64,000 nucleotides of DNA from Candidatus Gastranaerophilales bacterium. GTDB lineage: Bacteria > Cyanobacteriota > Vampirovibrionia > Gastranaerophilales > Gastranaerophilaceae. The notes beneath the pieces were generated by a model, which did not search any database, was not told the origin of the DNA, and saw nothing but the letters and a program-made list of their open reading frames with translations. The position numbers were made by a program, and so were the translations under genes. The first letter of the stretch is position 1. Every line of letters begins with the position of its first letter. The DNA is taken from assembly GCA_944326525.1 (NCBI GenBank), contig CALVEG010000004.1, positions 1 through 64,000 on the forward strand. The letters are read 5' to 3'. Below are positions 17,634-26,947 of the stretch, in pieces.

Positions 17634-18422
17634 TTATAAAATTTTAACCCCAAACGGAACGGATTTTAGACCATTTTTTATAAAATAACCGTCAATTTCT
17701 TCAAAGTCCCCGCCAATTAAAAAATAAGAGGAGCCTGAGCCTGACATCATTGAATTCGGGTAAAGTGATTTTATTTTTTGAAGTTGTTTATAATCATCAA
17801 TCACTGCCCACTCCAAATCATTTTTAAAATTTTCACGTCCGGTTTTGTTTTCGGATTTTTTAAGCGAAAACTTTGTATAAGCTTCTTTTGCACTAATTCC
17901 AAATTCAAGAGGTTTTATCACCGAAACTTCAAGCTCCTCAAACGGCAAAGGCTCAAGAATTTCTCCTCTGCCTGTTGCAAGCTGTCTTCCGCCTTCCAGA
18001 CAAAAATTTAAATCAGAACCAAGTTTTGCGCATAATTTGTGAAGTTCATCTTGTGATAAAGGATTGTTAAAATAGCTGTTTAACCCTTTCAAAACCCCCG
18101 CCGCATCAGTGCTTCCACCGGCAAGCCCCGCAGATACAGGTATATTTTTTTCAATATAAACTGAAATTCTATGCGGAGAAAGATTTACTCTTTCTATAAA
18201 AAGCATTATAGCTTTGTAGACTAAATTTTTCTCGTTATAAGGAATTTCATCACTTGTTCCGCTCAAATTAATTTCAAATTTCTGTGAAGACTCTATTTCA
18301 AGCGTCAAATAATCGTACAAACTTATCGTCTGCATTATACTTTCAATATTATGAAAACCGTCAGGACGTTTTGAGGTTACTTTTAAGGTCAGGTTAATCT
18401 TTGCTGGACACTGGATTTTCAT
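17634..18422 (-). CDS. ispE: 4-diphosphocytidyl-2-C-methyl-D-erythritol kinase
   Basis: A 262-residue GHMP kinase of the non-mevalonate isoprenoid pathway; it phosphorylates CDP-methylerythritol. Visible are the N-terminal CPAKINLTLKV with RPDGFHNIESIMQ, the ATP-binding loop IPVSAGLAGGSTDAAG, and the C-terminal MMSGSGSSYF. The start overlaps the end of rsmA by 29 bp, the common rsmA-ispE arrangement, so translation is coupled. Together with dxr at 43210 it shows an MEP route to IPP in this organism. Length is slightly below the usual 280-290 residues. Confidence 0.95.
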   Translation of the reverse strand: MKIQCPAKINLTLKVTSKRPDGFHNIESIMQTISLYDYLTLEIESSQKFEINLSGTSDEIPYNEKNLVYKAIMLFIERVNLSPHRISVYIEKNIPVSAGLAGGSTDAAGVLKGLNSYFNNPLSQDELHKLCAKLGSDLNFCLEGGRQLATGRGEILEPLPFEELEVSVIKPLEFGISAKEAYTKFSLKKSENKTGRENFKNDLEWAVIDDYKQLQKIKSLYPNSMMSGSGSSYFLIGGDFEEIDGYFIKNGLKSVPFGVKIL

Positions 18423-19254
18423 TCTTTAAAAGCTCCTCTGATAATTTCCCGAAAGTTTCAATCGAAAGTTTTTCACCTCTGGTGTTTTCATAAATATTGA
18501 GTGCTGCAAGTGACTTTTGCACATTATCTTTTAAAAATCCCCCGTGAAGCAAGCAGTTTTTAATATTTTTTCTTCTCTGAGAAAATGCCGCTTTAACTGT
18601 TTTTCTAAAATGTTTATAATCGCTCAATTCAAGTTTCGGCTGCTCTCTTACAACTAGTTTTACAAGTGCTGAATTAACCTTCGGGGCAGGATAAAACGAT
18701 TTTCTGCCGACTTTTTTGAAAACTTCAACATCTGCCCAAAACTGCGACAAAATTGTTAATAACCCGTATTGTTTTGACGGTGAATTTTCATTCGCCGCCA
18801 TCCTTAAGGCAACTTCTTCTTGAACCATCAATATTATGTCTTTTATCAGGTTTCGATTTGTATTGTTTAAATCATCAACTTCACCGAGCAAATGCGCAAT
18901 TATCGGGCTTGTTATATAGTATGGAATATTGGCAACAATTTTAACCTTTTCATCAGTCAATTCAGAAAAATCCGTTTTCAAAATATCTTTATGAATGATT
19001 TCCAAATTCGGAGCCTCCAACTTTTGAAGTTCCTTAACTGCTTCCTCATCAAGTTCAATTGCAATAACTTTTTTAGCATACTTCACAAGCTGTTCTGTCA
19101 CAAACCCAACTCCGGGGCCAATTTCAATAACAATATCATCAGGTGAAATTTCAGCCTTTTCAATTATCGCCGAAATAACATCCGGATTTATTAAAAAGTT
19201 CTGCCCGAGGCGTTTTTTAGTCTTAAAAAATTTTGCACGTTCAAAATAGTTCAT
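18394..19254 (-). CDS. rsmA: 16S rRNA (adenine1518/1519-N6) dimethyltransferase
   Basis: A 286-residue KsgA/RsmA enzyme that dimethylates two adenines at the 3' end of 16S rRNA. Motifs: KKRLGQNFLINPDV at the N-terminus, the SAM loop EIGPGVGFVTEQL, the catalytic NIPYYITSPI, and the C-terminal KAAFSQRRKNIKN. There is no ribosome site; a TATAAT box at 19262-19267 lies 7 nt before the ATG, so the mRNA is probably leaderless. It forms an operon with ispE (29-bp overlap) and is divergent from gshA. Confidence 0.95.
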   Translation of the reverse strand: MNYFERAKFFKTKKRLGQNFLINPDVISAIIEKAEISPDDIVIEIGPGVGFVTEQLVKYAKKVIAIELDEEAVKELQKLEAPNLEIIHKDILKTDFSELTDEKVKIVANIPYYITSPIIAHLLGEVDDLNNTNRNLIKDIILMVQEEVALRMAANENSPSKQYGLLTILSQFWADVEVFKKVGRKSFYPAPKVNSALVKLVVREQPKLELSDYKHFRKTVKAAFSQRRKNIKNCLLHGGFLKDNVQKSLAALNIYENTRGEKLSIETFGKLSEELLKNENPVSSKD

Positions 19255-19261
19255 CTTAACT

Positions 19262-19267
19262 ATTATA
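19262..19267 (-). promoter_or_regulatory. -10 box of rsmA, predicted leaderless
   Basis: TATAAT on the minus strand with only 7 nt (AGTTAAG) between it and the rsmA ATG. A matching -35 is not clear. Confidence 0.55.
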
Positions 19268-19353
19268 ATACCACAGACAGGCTAATGTTTATTAATATTA
19301 TATTTGATATTTTAACAATGGTTATAGTATTATATTTTTTAACGGAGGCAGCC

Positions 19354-20679
19354 TTGAGTAATCTTCAAACTAAACAAAAACTTGAAAAAAATGATATTTT
19401 AAAACTTTTTACATCAGGATGCAAAACTGCAAGTGATTTAAATGTCGGAATTGAATATGAAAGGCTTCCGATTGCAAAATTAACCAATACAGCTGTCCCT
19501 TATGACGGAGATTTTGGAATTTGCGATTTTCTAAGAACCTTCGCTAAAAAAGAAAACTGGGATTATATAACTGATGACTACAGCATTATCGGGCTAAAAC
19601 AAAATCACGACACAATTACGCTTGAACCCGGATGTCAGGTTGAATTAAGTGTTAAACCGGAAAAAACAATTTTTGATCTTAAAAATAAAATAGATTCTCT
19701 TAACAAAAAAATGGAACCTATCTTTGACAAATTCGGAATTAAACTTCTTGAATACGGGGTTTCACCGCTTTCAACACACAAAAATATTCGGCTAATTCCT
19801 AAAAAACGTTACAAAATTATGGCAGGATATCTTTGGGGAATTTTGTCCGATGTTATGATGAGAGAAACAGCCGGAATACAAGGTGCATTTGACTTTACAG
19901 ATGAAGAAGATGCAATGAGAAAGTTTACTATCGCAAACAAGCTCTCTCCATTTATGACAGCTATGTTTGCAAATTCACCCATCCGAGGCGGAGTGGAAAC
20001 AGGGTATAAGACTTTCCGCGCCTTAAGCTGGCTTAACACTGACAACGACCGCTGCGGCTTCTGCGGAAAAATGGATAGTGATTTTTCTTTTGAAAAATAT
20101 GTCAATAATGTTCTCAAAAGTCCTATGATTTTCATTAACCGAAACGGCGCACCTATTCCGCTTAAAGGAAAAATTAATTTTGAAGAATTTATGCAAAAAG
20201 GATTTGGAGATTTTGAGGCTGAATTGGATGATTTTAATCTTCACGCAAACCTTTATTTCCCTGAAGTTCGCCTAAGAAACTTTATTGAAATTCGTAACCA
20301 CGATTGCGTCGGAAATGATTTAATCTATGCCGTTCTTGCAATATACAAAGGAATTCTATACAACAAATCCGCAATGGAAGAAATTGAAGAACTTTTTGCA
20401 AAATTTACTTACGAAGATTTTGCCGAACTGAGATACAATGTTCCTAAAAACGCTCTTGATGCTGAAATTTGCGGAATTAAAACCTCGCAAATTGCAAAAG
20501 AAATTCTCTATATCACCGAAAAATCCCTTATTGAAATGGATACAAGAGAAGAAAATTTCTTAGATCCGATAAAAGAGCTTACCCTTGAAGATCTCTGCCC
20601 AGCTGATATAATCCTACGCAACTGGAACGGACTATGGAACAAGGATATTTCAAAATTAATTAAATACTTAAGCAGATAA
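19354..20679 (+). CDS. gshA: Glutamate-cysteine ligase, GCS2 family
   Basis: A 441-residue enzyme joining glutamate and cysteine to gamma-glutamylcysteine, the first step of glutathione synthesis. It is of the plant/cyanobacterial-proteobacterial GCS2 type: NVGIEYERLP near the N-terminus, TLEPGCQVELSVKP in the middle and VRLRNFIEIRNHDC toward the end. The start is taken as TTG 19354 because GGAGG lies 5 bases upstream and the protein then begins as in the family. The in-frame ATG at 19285 would add a hydrophobic 23-residue stretch that is really the promoter region (TTGATA then TATTAT). No gshB in the window. Having this gene in an anaerobe is of note. Confidence 0.85.
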   Translation: MSNLQTKQKLEKNDILKLFTSGCKTASDLNVGIEYERLPIAKLTNTAVPYDGDFGICDFLRTFAKKENWDYITDDYSIIGLKQNHDTITLEPGCQVELSVKPEKTIFDLKNKIDSLNKKMEPIFDKFGIKLLEYGVSPLSTHKNIRLIPKKRYKIMAGYLWGILSDVMMRETAGIQGAFDFTDEEDAMRKFTIANKLSPFMTAMFANSPIRGGVETGYKTFRALSWLNTDNDRCGFCGKMDSDFSFEKYVNNVLKSPMIFINRNGAPIPLKGKINFEEFMQKGFGDFEAELDDFNLHANLYFPEVRLRNFIEIRNHDCVGNDLIYAVLAIYKGILYNKSAMEEIEELFAKFTYEDFAELRYNVPKNALDAEICGIKTSQIAKEILYITEKSLIEMDTREENFLDPIKELTLEDLCPADIILRNWNGLWNKDISKLIKYLSR

Positions 20680-20680
20680 C

Positions 20681-21343
20681 CTACATATATAACCAAAGAA
20701 TTAATCTTAAATATTTTGCAATCAATGTTAACAGATAACTTAATATGAAATCATAAATTATCTTAACACCGCTCTGCGCCATAATCCAGCCTGTTATAAA
20801 CATTAGGCCTTCTTGCTTTATCCCTGCAATCGTGAGCATATATAAAATTCCGATTATATGAATTGTAAAAACCCCTGCAAAAACAGCCTTTCCGATATTT
20901 TTATAGGTAAATCCGGACTTTAAAATACTTCCGGTTAAAAATACCGCAGGAATATATGCTAAAATATACCCGAATCCATATTCTCCAATATATCTCCAGC
21001 CTCCGCCAAGTGCAAACACCGGCAAAATAAATAACCCTGTCAAAATATAAATTAATACACTTGCAAGTCCAAATTTTCTACCCAACAATGCTGCTATAAA
21101 CATTACGGCAGGAACTTGCGGTATAAGATTAAAGTTATGTATGTAATCCTGTATTTTTAATTCTTGCCCGGAAAATAATTCTGACGGAATTGCAAAATGA
21201 ATTATATTTAGTTGAATAAACGTCGATACAACAAGCAAAAATGAACAAAAAATTATCAACACAAGACTGCTTAAACTAAACTTTAAACCTGATCTTACGT
21301 TTGCGGAGGTTTTTACACGAGGTTGTACGGCTTCTTCTGTCAT
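20681..21343 (-). CDS. bioY: Biotin transporter substrate-binding component BioY
   Basis: A 220-residue membrane protein with about six helices. The family block is clear: PQVPAVMFIAALLGRKFGLASVLIYILTG then LPVFALGGGWRYIGEYGFGY. BioY is the S-component of the biotin ECF transporter and can act alone or with an ECF module; no ECF ATPase or T-component genes are in the window. The start overlaps the end of rimI by 4 bp. A GCS2-like gene converges with a 1-bp gap. The N-terminal 20 residues are hydrophilic, longer than usual. Confidence 0.88.
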   Translation of the reverse strand: MTEEAVQPRVKTSANVRSGLKFSLSSLVLIIFCSFLLVVSTFIQLNIIHFAIPSELFSGQELKIQDYIHNFNLIPQVPAVMFIAALLGRKFGLASVLIYILTGLFILPVFALGGGWRYIGEYGFGYILAYIPAVFLTGSILKSGFTYKNIGKAVFAGVFTIHIIGILYMLTIAGIKQEGLMFITGWIMAQSGVKIIYDFILSYLLTLIAKYLRLILWLYM

Positions 21344-21876
21344 AATATATATGTAATTCCTGTTTTTTCGTTCAAATTCTTCAGATTTTGCGAGTATATA
21401 CTCTTAAATTTATCGTAAAACATGTTTTCTGTCCACATTATTAAGGCATCTTCATCATTATCCTGATAATAACCCTTCCGTGTTCCAAGTGATCTGAAAC
21501 CGTATTTTTCATACAACTTTATAGCAGGTTCATTTGAAACTCTTACTTCCAGCGTTATATATTTAACCATTGCTTTGCGACAAGATTCAATCAAAACCAT
21601 CAAAAGGGCTTCACCTACATGTTTTCGTCTAAAATCAGGCGAAACCGCTATATTTGTAACATGCGCTTCCTCTAAAATCTGCCAACAGCCTGCATATCCA
21701 ACCAGTTCGCCTTTATCGTTAAATGCACAGTAATATTTCGCAATTTCACTGTTTAATTCATTGAAAAAAGATTCCTTAGACCAATGATGAGGACCGTATG
21801 CTTTCTCCTCAACCACCATTACATCATCAAGATAATCCCTTTGCATAGGTTCAATTTTTAACAAAACTTTTTCCAT
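21340..21876 (-). CDS. rimI: Ribosomal-protein-alanine N-acetyltransferase RimI
   Basis: A 178-residue GNAT enzyme that acetylates the N-terminus of ribosomal protein S18 and possibly other proteins. It has the acetyl-CoA loop VSPDFRRKHVGEALL (R-x2-x-x-G-x-A form), the AHVTNIAV strand, the SNEPAIKLYEKYGF motif and the C-terminal RKGYYQDNDEDALIM typical of RimI. Length is a little above the usual 145-160 because of a C-terminal tail. It overlaps bioY by 4 bp and follows the DUF3137 gene by 38 bp. Confidence 0.88.
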   Translation of the reverse strand: MEKVLLKIEPMQRDYLDDVMVVEEKAYGPHHWSKESFFNELNSEIAKYYCAFNDKGELVGYAGCWQILEEAHVTNIAVSPDFRRKHVGEALLMVLIESCRKAMVKYITLEVRVSNEPAIKLYEKYGFRSLGTRKGYYQDNDEDALIMWTENMFYDKFKSIYSQNLKNLNEKTGITYIL

Positions 21877-21914
21877 AAAAAAATTTTATCACGACATTTC
21901 CTAAGGGGCAATGA

Positions 21915-22817
21915 TTAAATTTTTCTCGTAAATTGCAATAAATCCGATATTTTTAATATAAAATCAAATTGATTATACATCTTTTCAAAAAGTTTTTTAT
22001 CATTTGTACGTCTGTTAAGCTTTGCAATATTGAAAGAATCTCTTCCAATGTCAACTGCTATATAAAGATGATTCCCCAAAAAAGAAAGCGCTATGCTTTT
22101 TGCATCAAATAATATCTTTAATGCCTTTAACTTTTCCATAAACCCAGTAGTTAAGATATAACGGCATTCAACTTGATTATTTGAATATACATTAAACATT
22201 CTGTTAAATTCCGCATCTTCAAGTATAACTTTTTCATATCCCTTTGGCGCAATAAATCCGCTATCTTTGACTATTATTTCTGCAGGAAACAACAACCTGT
22301 CTTCAAAATTATACTCTATTACTATTCCGTTAAATACATTTGTTTTGTAAATTCCGTGACCTAACTTTAACGTCTGTTCACTGATTTTTACAGGAATTCC
22401 TTTATATGTTCCAACAAAATTGTCATCAGAATAGTTGTCTTTAAAATTCGGTAATATTTTTATTGATTTTAAAGTTTTTGTATCAATCTGACTGTCATTT
22501 AATGTCCAGCATTCCCAATCAAAATCACTAAAACACTCCATAAAATCTTCAATAATTTTTTCTTTTATTTTTATCTCAAAGTGTTTTTTTATATACCGAT
22601 AAAGAAAGCATCCTATAATTATCATTGCCAAAACGGCTTTAATATGAGTTGCATTGTGAAATGTTATAACACCTTCAAAAAACCAATATAATATTAAGAC
22701 CACAATCGCAAGTTCTAAAACAACTGTAATTATAAGAAGAATTATTCTGATTAACTCATAACTCTTTAAATTAGGCTCTATATATTTATAAAATTTTTCA
22801 AAAATTTCATCTGCCAT
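21915..22817 (-). CDS. DUF3137 family membrane protein
   Basis: A 300-residue protein with two N-terminal transmembrane helices (about residues 20-50 and 58-76) and a large soluble C-terminal domain. The soluble part contains FNGIVIEYNF, a region of KVILEDAEFNRMFNVYSNNQVECRYILT, and a final LGNHLYIAVDIGRDSF strand, all as in DUF3137. The family function is unknown. It lies in a same-strand run with the 143-aa gene (18 bp upstream) and rimI (38 bp downstream). No clear ribosome site precedes its ATG. Confidence 0.8.
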   Translation of the reverse strand: MADEIFEKFYKYIEPNLKSYELIRIILLIITVVLELAIVVLILYWFFEGVITFHNATHIKAVLAMIIIGCFLYRYIKKHFEIKIKEKIIEDFMECFSDFDWECWTLNDSQIDTKTLKSIKILPNFKDNYSDDNFVGTYKGIPVKISEQTLKLGHGIYKTNVFNGIVIEYNFEDRLLFPAEIIVKDSGFIAPKGYEKVILEDAEFNRMFNVYSNNQVECRYILTTGFMEKLKALKILFDAKSIALSFLGNHLYIAVDIGRDSFNIAKLNRRTNDKKLFEKMYNQFDFILKISDLLQFTRKI

Positions 22818-22835
22818 AATTGATTATTATTTATT

Positions 22836-23267
22836 CTAGTCTTCTCTAAAACTTATATTAAAATCGTCAACTTTCTCTTGAATTTTGGACATCAATTCCT
22901 TATCGTCCAATTTTTCTAAAATATCTTCTTTAGTCCCGCGCTTTAAAATTACGCTTGAAGTCTGACCTTTAGGACCTTCTCCGACAAGCTCCAAATAACG
23001 AAGCTTTTCAAAATTTTCAACTTCGCCTTTCAAAATATTAGGCAACGGAGTTACCTGCAAAGTTAATTCTTTTACCAAACTTTCTTTATTCTGCGATTGC
23101 AAGTTTTCTTTCACTATTTTAAAACTTCCGTACTCGCAAACTTCTCTTTCCGCACGTGTTTTAAGTTTTTTAATCATTGCAGAAATCTTATCTTCAATTT
23201 TCTCCATTTTAACTTTCGCTCCGGTTTGGTTTATTTTATTCAATTTTGCAGGATTTATACGTTCCAT
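22836..23267 (-). CDS. Hypothetical protein, 143 aa
   Basis: A 143-residue Lys/Glu-rich soluble protein with no family I recognise. The N-terminal half is helical (KMEKIEDKISAMIKKLKTRAER), the second half alternates strands with a GPKGQTSSVIL segment. A TGAGG element lies 8 bases before ATG 23267. It starts 27 bp after the giant RelA/GNAT-like gene and precedes DUF3137 on the same strand. If the giant protein is toxic, this is the natural first candidate for an immunity or chaperone partner, but nothing in the sequence proves it. Confidence 0.75.
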   Translation of the reverse strand: MERINPAKLNKINQTGAKVKMEKIEDKISAMIKKLKTRAEREVCEYGSFKIVKENLQSQNKESLVKELTLQVTPLPNILKGEVENFEKLRYLELVGEGPKGQTSSVILKRGTKEDILEKLDDKELMSKIQEKVDDFNISFRED

Positions 23268-23294
23268 AATCTTATCCTCATTTCTTATTATACA

Positions 23295-26200
23295 TTAATT
23301 TGGAATATATTCTATATCTGTAAAATAATTTAATGCAAGCGGTATTTCTTTATTCTGTTTTAAACACTCTTCAATCATAGCGTGTTTTTCCGGCGAAACA
23401 GCTTTAAAACCTTGCTTATAGTAAAACTCAATATTTGTTAATTTGCCATTCAAACCTTTCATCGGACTTGCTGTTGCAATTAATCTTCCGCCAAATCCGT
23501 GAGATCTACTTATGTTTTCCAGTTCTTTAATTAATTTTGTGCCAATACCTATTCCTTGAACATTTGATACCAATCCTTCAAAATAAATACTTGGCTCTGA
23601 AGATTTGTTATTTCTTACATCAAAAGTTACATTGCCTAAAATATTGCCAAATTCATCTTCTATTGATATACTACCCGAATTTAAATATTCATTGGTATTA
23701 ACTTTAATTTTGTCTAAATCAACTTTTACAGGCTTGTTTGTTTTTTGGTCCAATACGTAGCCTTTTTCAAGATGAATATCCTCGGCACTTAATTTTCCTG
23801 ACGGAATATTAACAGCCTTTTCCGTTTTTACAAAATATTTTAATAAAGCTGTTTGTTTATCTATTTTACCTTTCTTCAAGCCGTCTGAAAGTTCATGCAA
23901 TAATTCAAGATTTTCTGCTTTTAATTTGGGATCGGTCAGACCAAAATCCTCAAGTTTCGGCGGTGTGCTTTCAAATCCAAGTTCAAGCTTTCTTAAATGT
24001 TCGTAATGCGCTGTCAAATATTCATTATACAAATCGTATTTTTCAGGCGACAAAGCTTTAACTGCATTCTCAATCGGGGTATAAAGCTCCTTCAATAAAG
24101 GATTTCCACCCGTTACGTCTTTACCTTCTCTGATATCATAAGGGACATGCTCGCATTCGGCAAATTTGTTTACTTTTGAGCCTCTTAACTGCCACTCAAA
24201 GATAAATCCGTCTTTTGTCACAAAATTCATCTGCAACGCCGTATAACCTGACGGTCTGACTTTTGTAAGTTTGTTTTTTACATTAAGTTCTATACCAAAT
24301 TGCGCTGCGTAATCTCTTAATACGGCAACCTGTTTTTCTGAAAAGTACGGAATTCCGTCTTTACCCATATAGTTTGAAATATTTATCGCACCTAAGGCTG
24401 CGCTGTTTGGATCTTCTGCTTGAAGTCTAATTATCTCCTTAACTTTTGCAACATATTCTTCTGACTGTCTTTCTGCCGCCATTTGAATTGCTTTTTTAGG
24501 ATTTTTTTTGTACATTTCAACAATATCAGGATGCTTTTTGTAATCAAAATCACCAAGTTCAGTTCTTGTGCCGACGGCATCTCTTACTGATTTTATGGCA
24601 TCTTTAAATGTTGCAGGAGATTTTATATCTGTTAAAGCATTTCTTATTTTGTCATATAAACTTTGAGCGCTTTTCGGGCGATGTGTCATATTTACACCGG
24701 ATTTGCCAAGGCCAGCTTTTTCCATTAAATTAACAATACCGGCTTCAGCTTTAACAGCTTTTTCGTGTATTTCAGCCGCCGAAGCTCTTGCCATTGCTTC
24801 GCCTTCTTCATTTAAAACTAAAATCTTTTCACCTTTTGCATTTACTGATTCACGGGTGAGCGAAACCTCCTTGGAAGCTTCAACTTCTGCTGTTTTTGAG
24901 GCTTTTGCGGTTTCGGTAGCTTCGCCTGTTTTTGAAGATTCTGTCGTTTCAGCGGCTTTTACCGGTGCTGCTGTTTCAGCAACTTTAGCAGGCTCAGTAG
25001 TTTCATTCGCTTTGGCAGGCGTTGACGTATCTGTAACTTTTGAAGTTTCTTTGGCTCTTTTTTCTTCTGCTATCCTATGAACATCTAATAATGCCTTAGA
25101 AGCTTTTTCTAACTCATCTTTAGACATATTAGGATTTGATTCAAGAAGCCCCTTTTGTATTACTTTAACTTTTTCAGCATCCGAAATATTTGCAAAAGTC
25201 TTGTGCATAACAGTTCCCATCAAGGCTCCGTTTGCTGATCCGATATAATCCATTAAGGTCATATCTTCTCCTCGAGATGCTTGAATTGCATAAGTCGCAA
25301 TTACATCCGCAGTAAACTCTGCCCCCATCCCGCTTGCTTTTGAGGCATTTTCTATTAACCCCAAGGATTTACCGAGATTTGCAGGAAGTTTATGACCTGA
25401 TTTATATAAATCTATAAGCTCAGTGACTGATTTACCCGTATTTTTGGCAACTTGAGAAAGCCCTTTTTGACCAAGGAATAATCTTGCTTTATCACCGACA
25501 ACACCTGTTGCCATACCTAAAGCCATCCACATAGCTCCTTCTGCAACACTCATTCCGTAAGCTTTCCAATCCGGTTCTTTTGATGTCAAATTCTCTGTTA
25601 ATTCAACAGGACGTGTAACTTGGACAGCTATAGCCGCCGGAACTACTTTTGATGCTGCATTCGTTGCTGCTGTTGCGGCTCTAAGCACCGTACCACCTTT
25701 AGATAACAAACTTGCACCTTTTAAAACTAATCCGCTGCCCATAAACATTGTCGCCAGAGAAATTATATCCAGCGTTGTTTGAGCATACCCAGCACCTTGC
25801 TTCTGTGATTTTATATAATTATCTGCCATCGTTTCTATATTTCTTTTGCCATAAGCAGATTCAAATGACTTATTATATTCACCCTTTAAAGTGCTGTATT
25901 TTGTATCTATCAGGTTCTCAATCTCTTTACTTGTCGCAGTTTCTGAAATTTCAATACCCATTGCAGCTGCAGCTGCCCTGTTTAAACGCAACTCCATTTC
26001 TTCCGCAATTAGCTTCAATTGCTCCGTATTTGCGGGTACAGTTTTGCCTCTGTTGTTTGTCGATTTTAATATAGTATTTCCATAATAGTTCTTGCCAAAT
26101 TCGAAATCTCCGCCAAATTTTTGTATTGTTTCACTACCTTTATGAGAAGATTCTATGTCCTTTAATATTTCATTTATTTGACTTTCATCTTCTATTCCAA

Positions 26201-26822
26201 GTGCTTGAAATGCCTGCACTATACCACTGTTTAATTCATTGAACGATGCTGTAGAAAGTTTTGACTTAATCCCATCTACAACACCCTTTATATTCTCAGC
26301 ATTATTAAAAATTTCTGCCTTTCGAGCACAATCCTGCACCTTTGCTGATGAAAATTCTACGCCTCTGAGTTTTTTAAACTTGGCTTTAAAATCTTCAGGC
26401 GATTCTGCTTTTTCCAGCTCAGAAATTTCTTTTTCAATTCTTAAAATTTCATTTTCACTATCTGATTTTTTATTTTCTAAATTAAAATTTTCTTTAATAC
26501 TGTTAAATGTTCTTGCAAAAAATCCGTCGTAATTATCCTGATCGGCAAGCTTCTGTCTTGCGCTCACTGCAGTCGCATTCAAAACAGCTAAACTTTCGTC
26601 AAACGCTTTTTTATCAGCTTCCCAAGCAGGTATTACTTGAATATTACTTGCATAACCCGTATCAAACGTAGAGTTTTTTAAATATTCTGACGCATCAGAA
26701 TGACTGATTACGCCCTGCATAACCATTATCGTTAAAATTTTGCTTTTCGGCAGTGATTTCAATTCCGCATTGTTTGCTAAAAATGAACGTATTGCCGCAT
26801 TTATTTTACTAACCTCTGTCAT
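23295..26822 (-). CDS. Giant modular protein with RelA/SpoT-like and GNAT-like domains
   Basis: A 1175-residue protein. Residues 1-340 are helical, with coiled-coil-like stretches. Hydrophobic segments follow near 350-375 and 425-440. Residues about 580-640 are a repetitive Thr/Ala/Glu/Lys linker. Residues about 712-905 keep the landmark residues of the RelA/SpoT synthetase fold: RPKSAQS (R-x-K-x3-S), DAVGTR (metal-binding Asp), SGYTALQ (Y-x-S/A-L-H/Q) and FEWQLRG (E-x-Q-L-R), then AECEHVPYDIREG. Residues about 1060-1170 resemble a GNAT domain, with VQGIGIGTKLIKELE as acetyl-CoA loop. No HD hydrolase domain is seen. GAGGG precedes ATG 26822. Domain calls come from reading motifs, so (p)ppGpp synthesis or another pyrophosphate transfer is inference. 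Confidence 0.65.
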   Translation of the reverse strand: MTEVSKINAAIRSFLANNAELKSLPKSKILTIMVMQGVISHSDASEYLKNSTFDTGYASNIQVIPAWEADKKAFDESLAVLNATAVSARQKLADQDNYDGFFARTFNSIKENFNLENKKSDSENEILRIEKEISELEKAESPEDFKAKFKKLRGVEFSSAKVQDCARKAEIFNNAENIKGVVDGIKSKLSTASFNELNSGIVQAFQALGIEDESQINEILKDIESSHKGSETIQKFGGDFEFGKNYYGNTILKSTNNRGKTVPANTEQLKLIAEEMELRLNRAAAAAMGIEISETATSKEIENLIDTKYSTLKGEYNKSFESAYGKRNIETMADNYIKSQKQGAGYAQTTLDIISLATMFMGSGLVLKGASLLSKGGTVLRAATAATNAASKVVPAAIAVQVTRPVELTENLTSKEPDWKAYGMSVAEGAMWMALGMATGVVGDKARLFLGQKGLSQVAKNTGKSVTELIDLYKSGHKLPANLGKSLGLIENASKASGMGAEFTADVIATYAIQASRGEDMTLMDYIGSANGALMGTVMHKTFANISDAEKVKVIQKGLLESNPNMSKDELEKASKALLDVHRIAEEKRAKETSKVTDTSTPAKANETTEPAKVAETAAPVKAAETTESSKTGEATETAKASKTAEVEASKEVSLTRESVNAKGEKILVLNEEGEAMARASAAEIHEKAVKAEAGIVNLMEKAGLGKSGVNMTHRPKSAQSLYDKIRNALTDIKSPATFKDAIKSVRDAVGTRTELGDFDYKKHPDIVEMYKKNPKKAIQMAAERQSEEYVAKVKEIIRLQAEDPNSAALGAINISNYMGKDGIPYFSEKQVAVLRDYAAQFGIELNVKNKLTKVRPSGYTALQMNFVTKDGFIFEWQLRGSKVNKFAECEHVPYDIREGKDVTGGNPLLKELYTPIENAVKALSPEKYDLYNEYLTAHYEHLRKLELGFESTPPKLEDFGLTDPKLKAENLELLHELSDGLKKGKIDKQTALLKYFVKTEKAVNIPSGKLSAEDIHLEKGYVLDQKTNKPVKVDLDKIKVNTNEYLNSGSISIEDEFGNILGNVTFDVRNNKSSEPSIYFEGLVSNVQGIGIGTKLIKELENISRSHGFGGRLIATASPMKGLNGKLTNIEFYYKQGFKAVSPEKHAMIEECLKQNKEIPLALNYFTDIEYIPN

Positions 26823-26947
26823 AATAATCCCTCTTACGACAAAACCATGAATAACTTTAATTTTGTTAAAACTTTGTTACAAATTGGTTTTAAATATTAC
26901 AGCGTGATAAAATGCGAATAAGAGTAAGTTGACAGTAAGGATTTGAG

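Noticed and set aside
19285-19353. N-terminal extension of gshA with a hydrophobic segment
   Set aside because: It corresponds to an AT-rich promoter region; a GGAGG site stands before the TTG at 19354.
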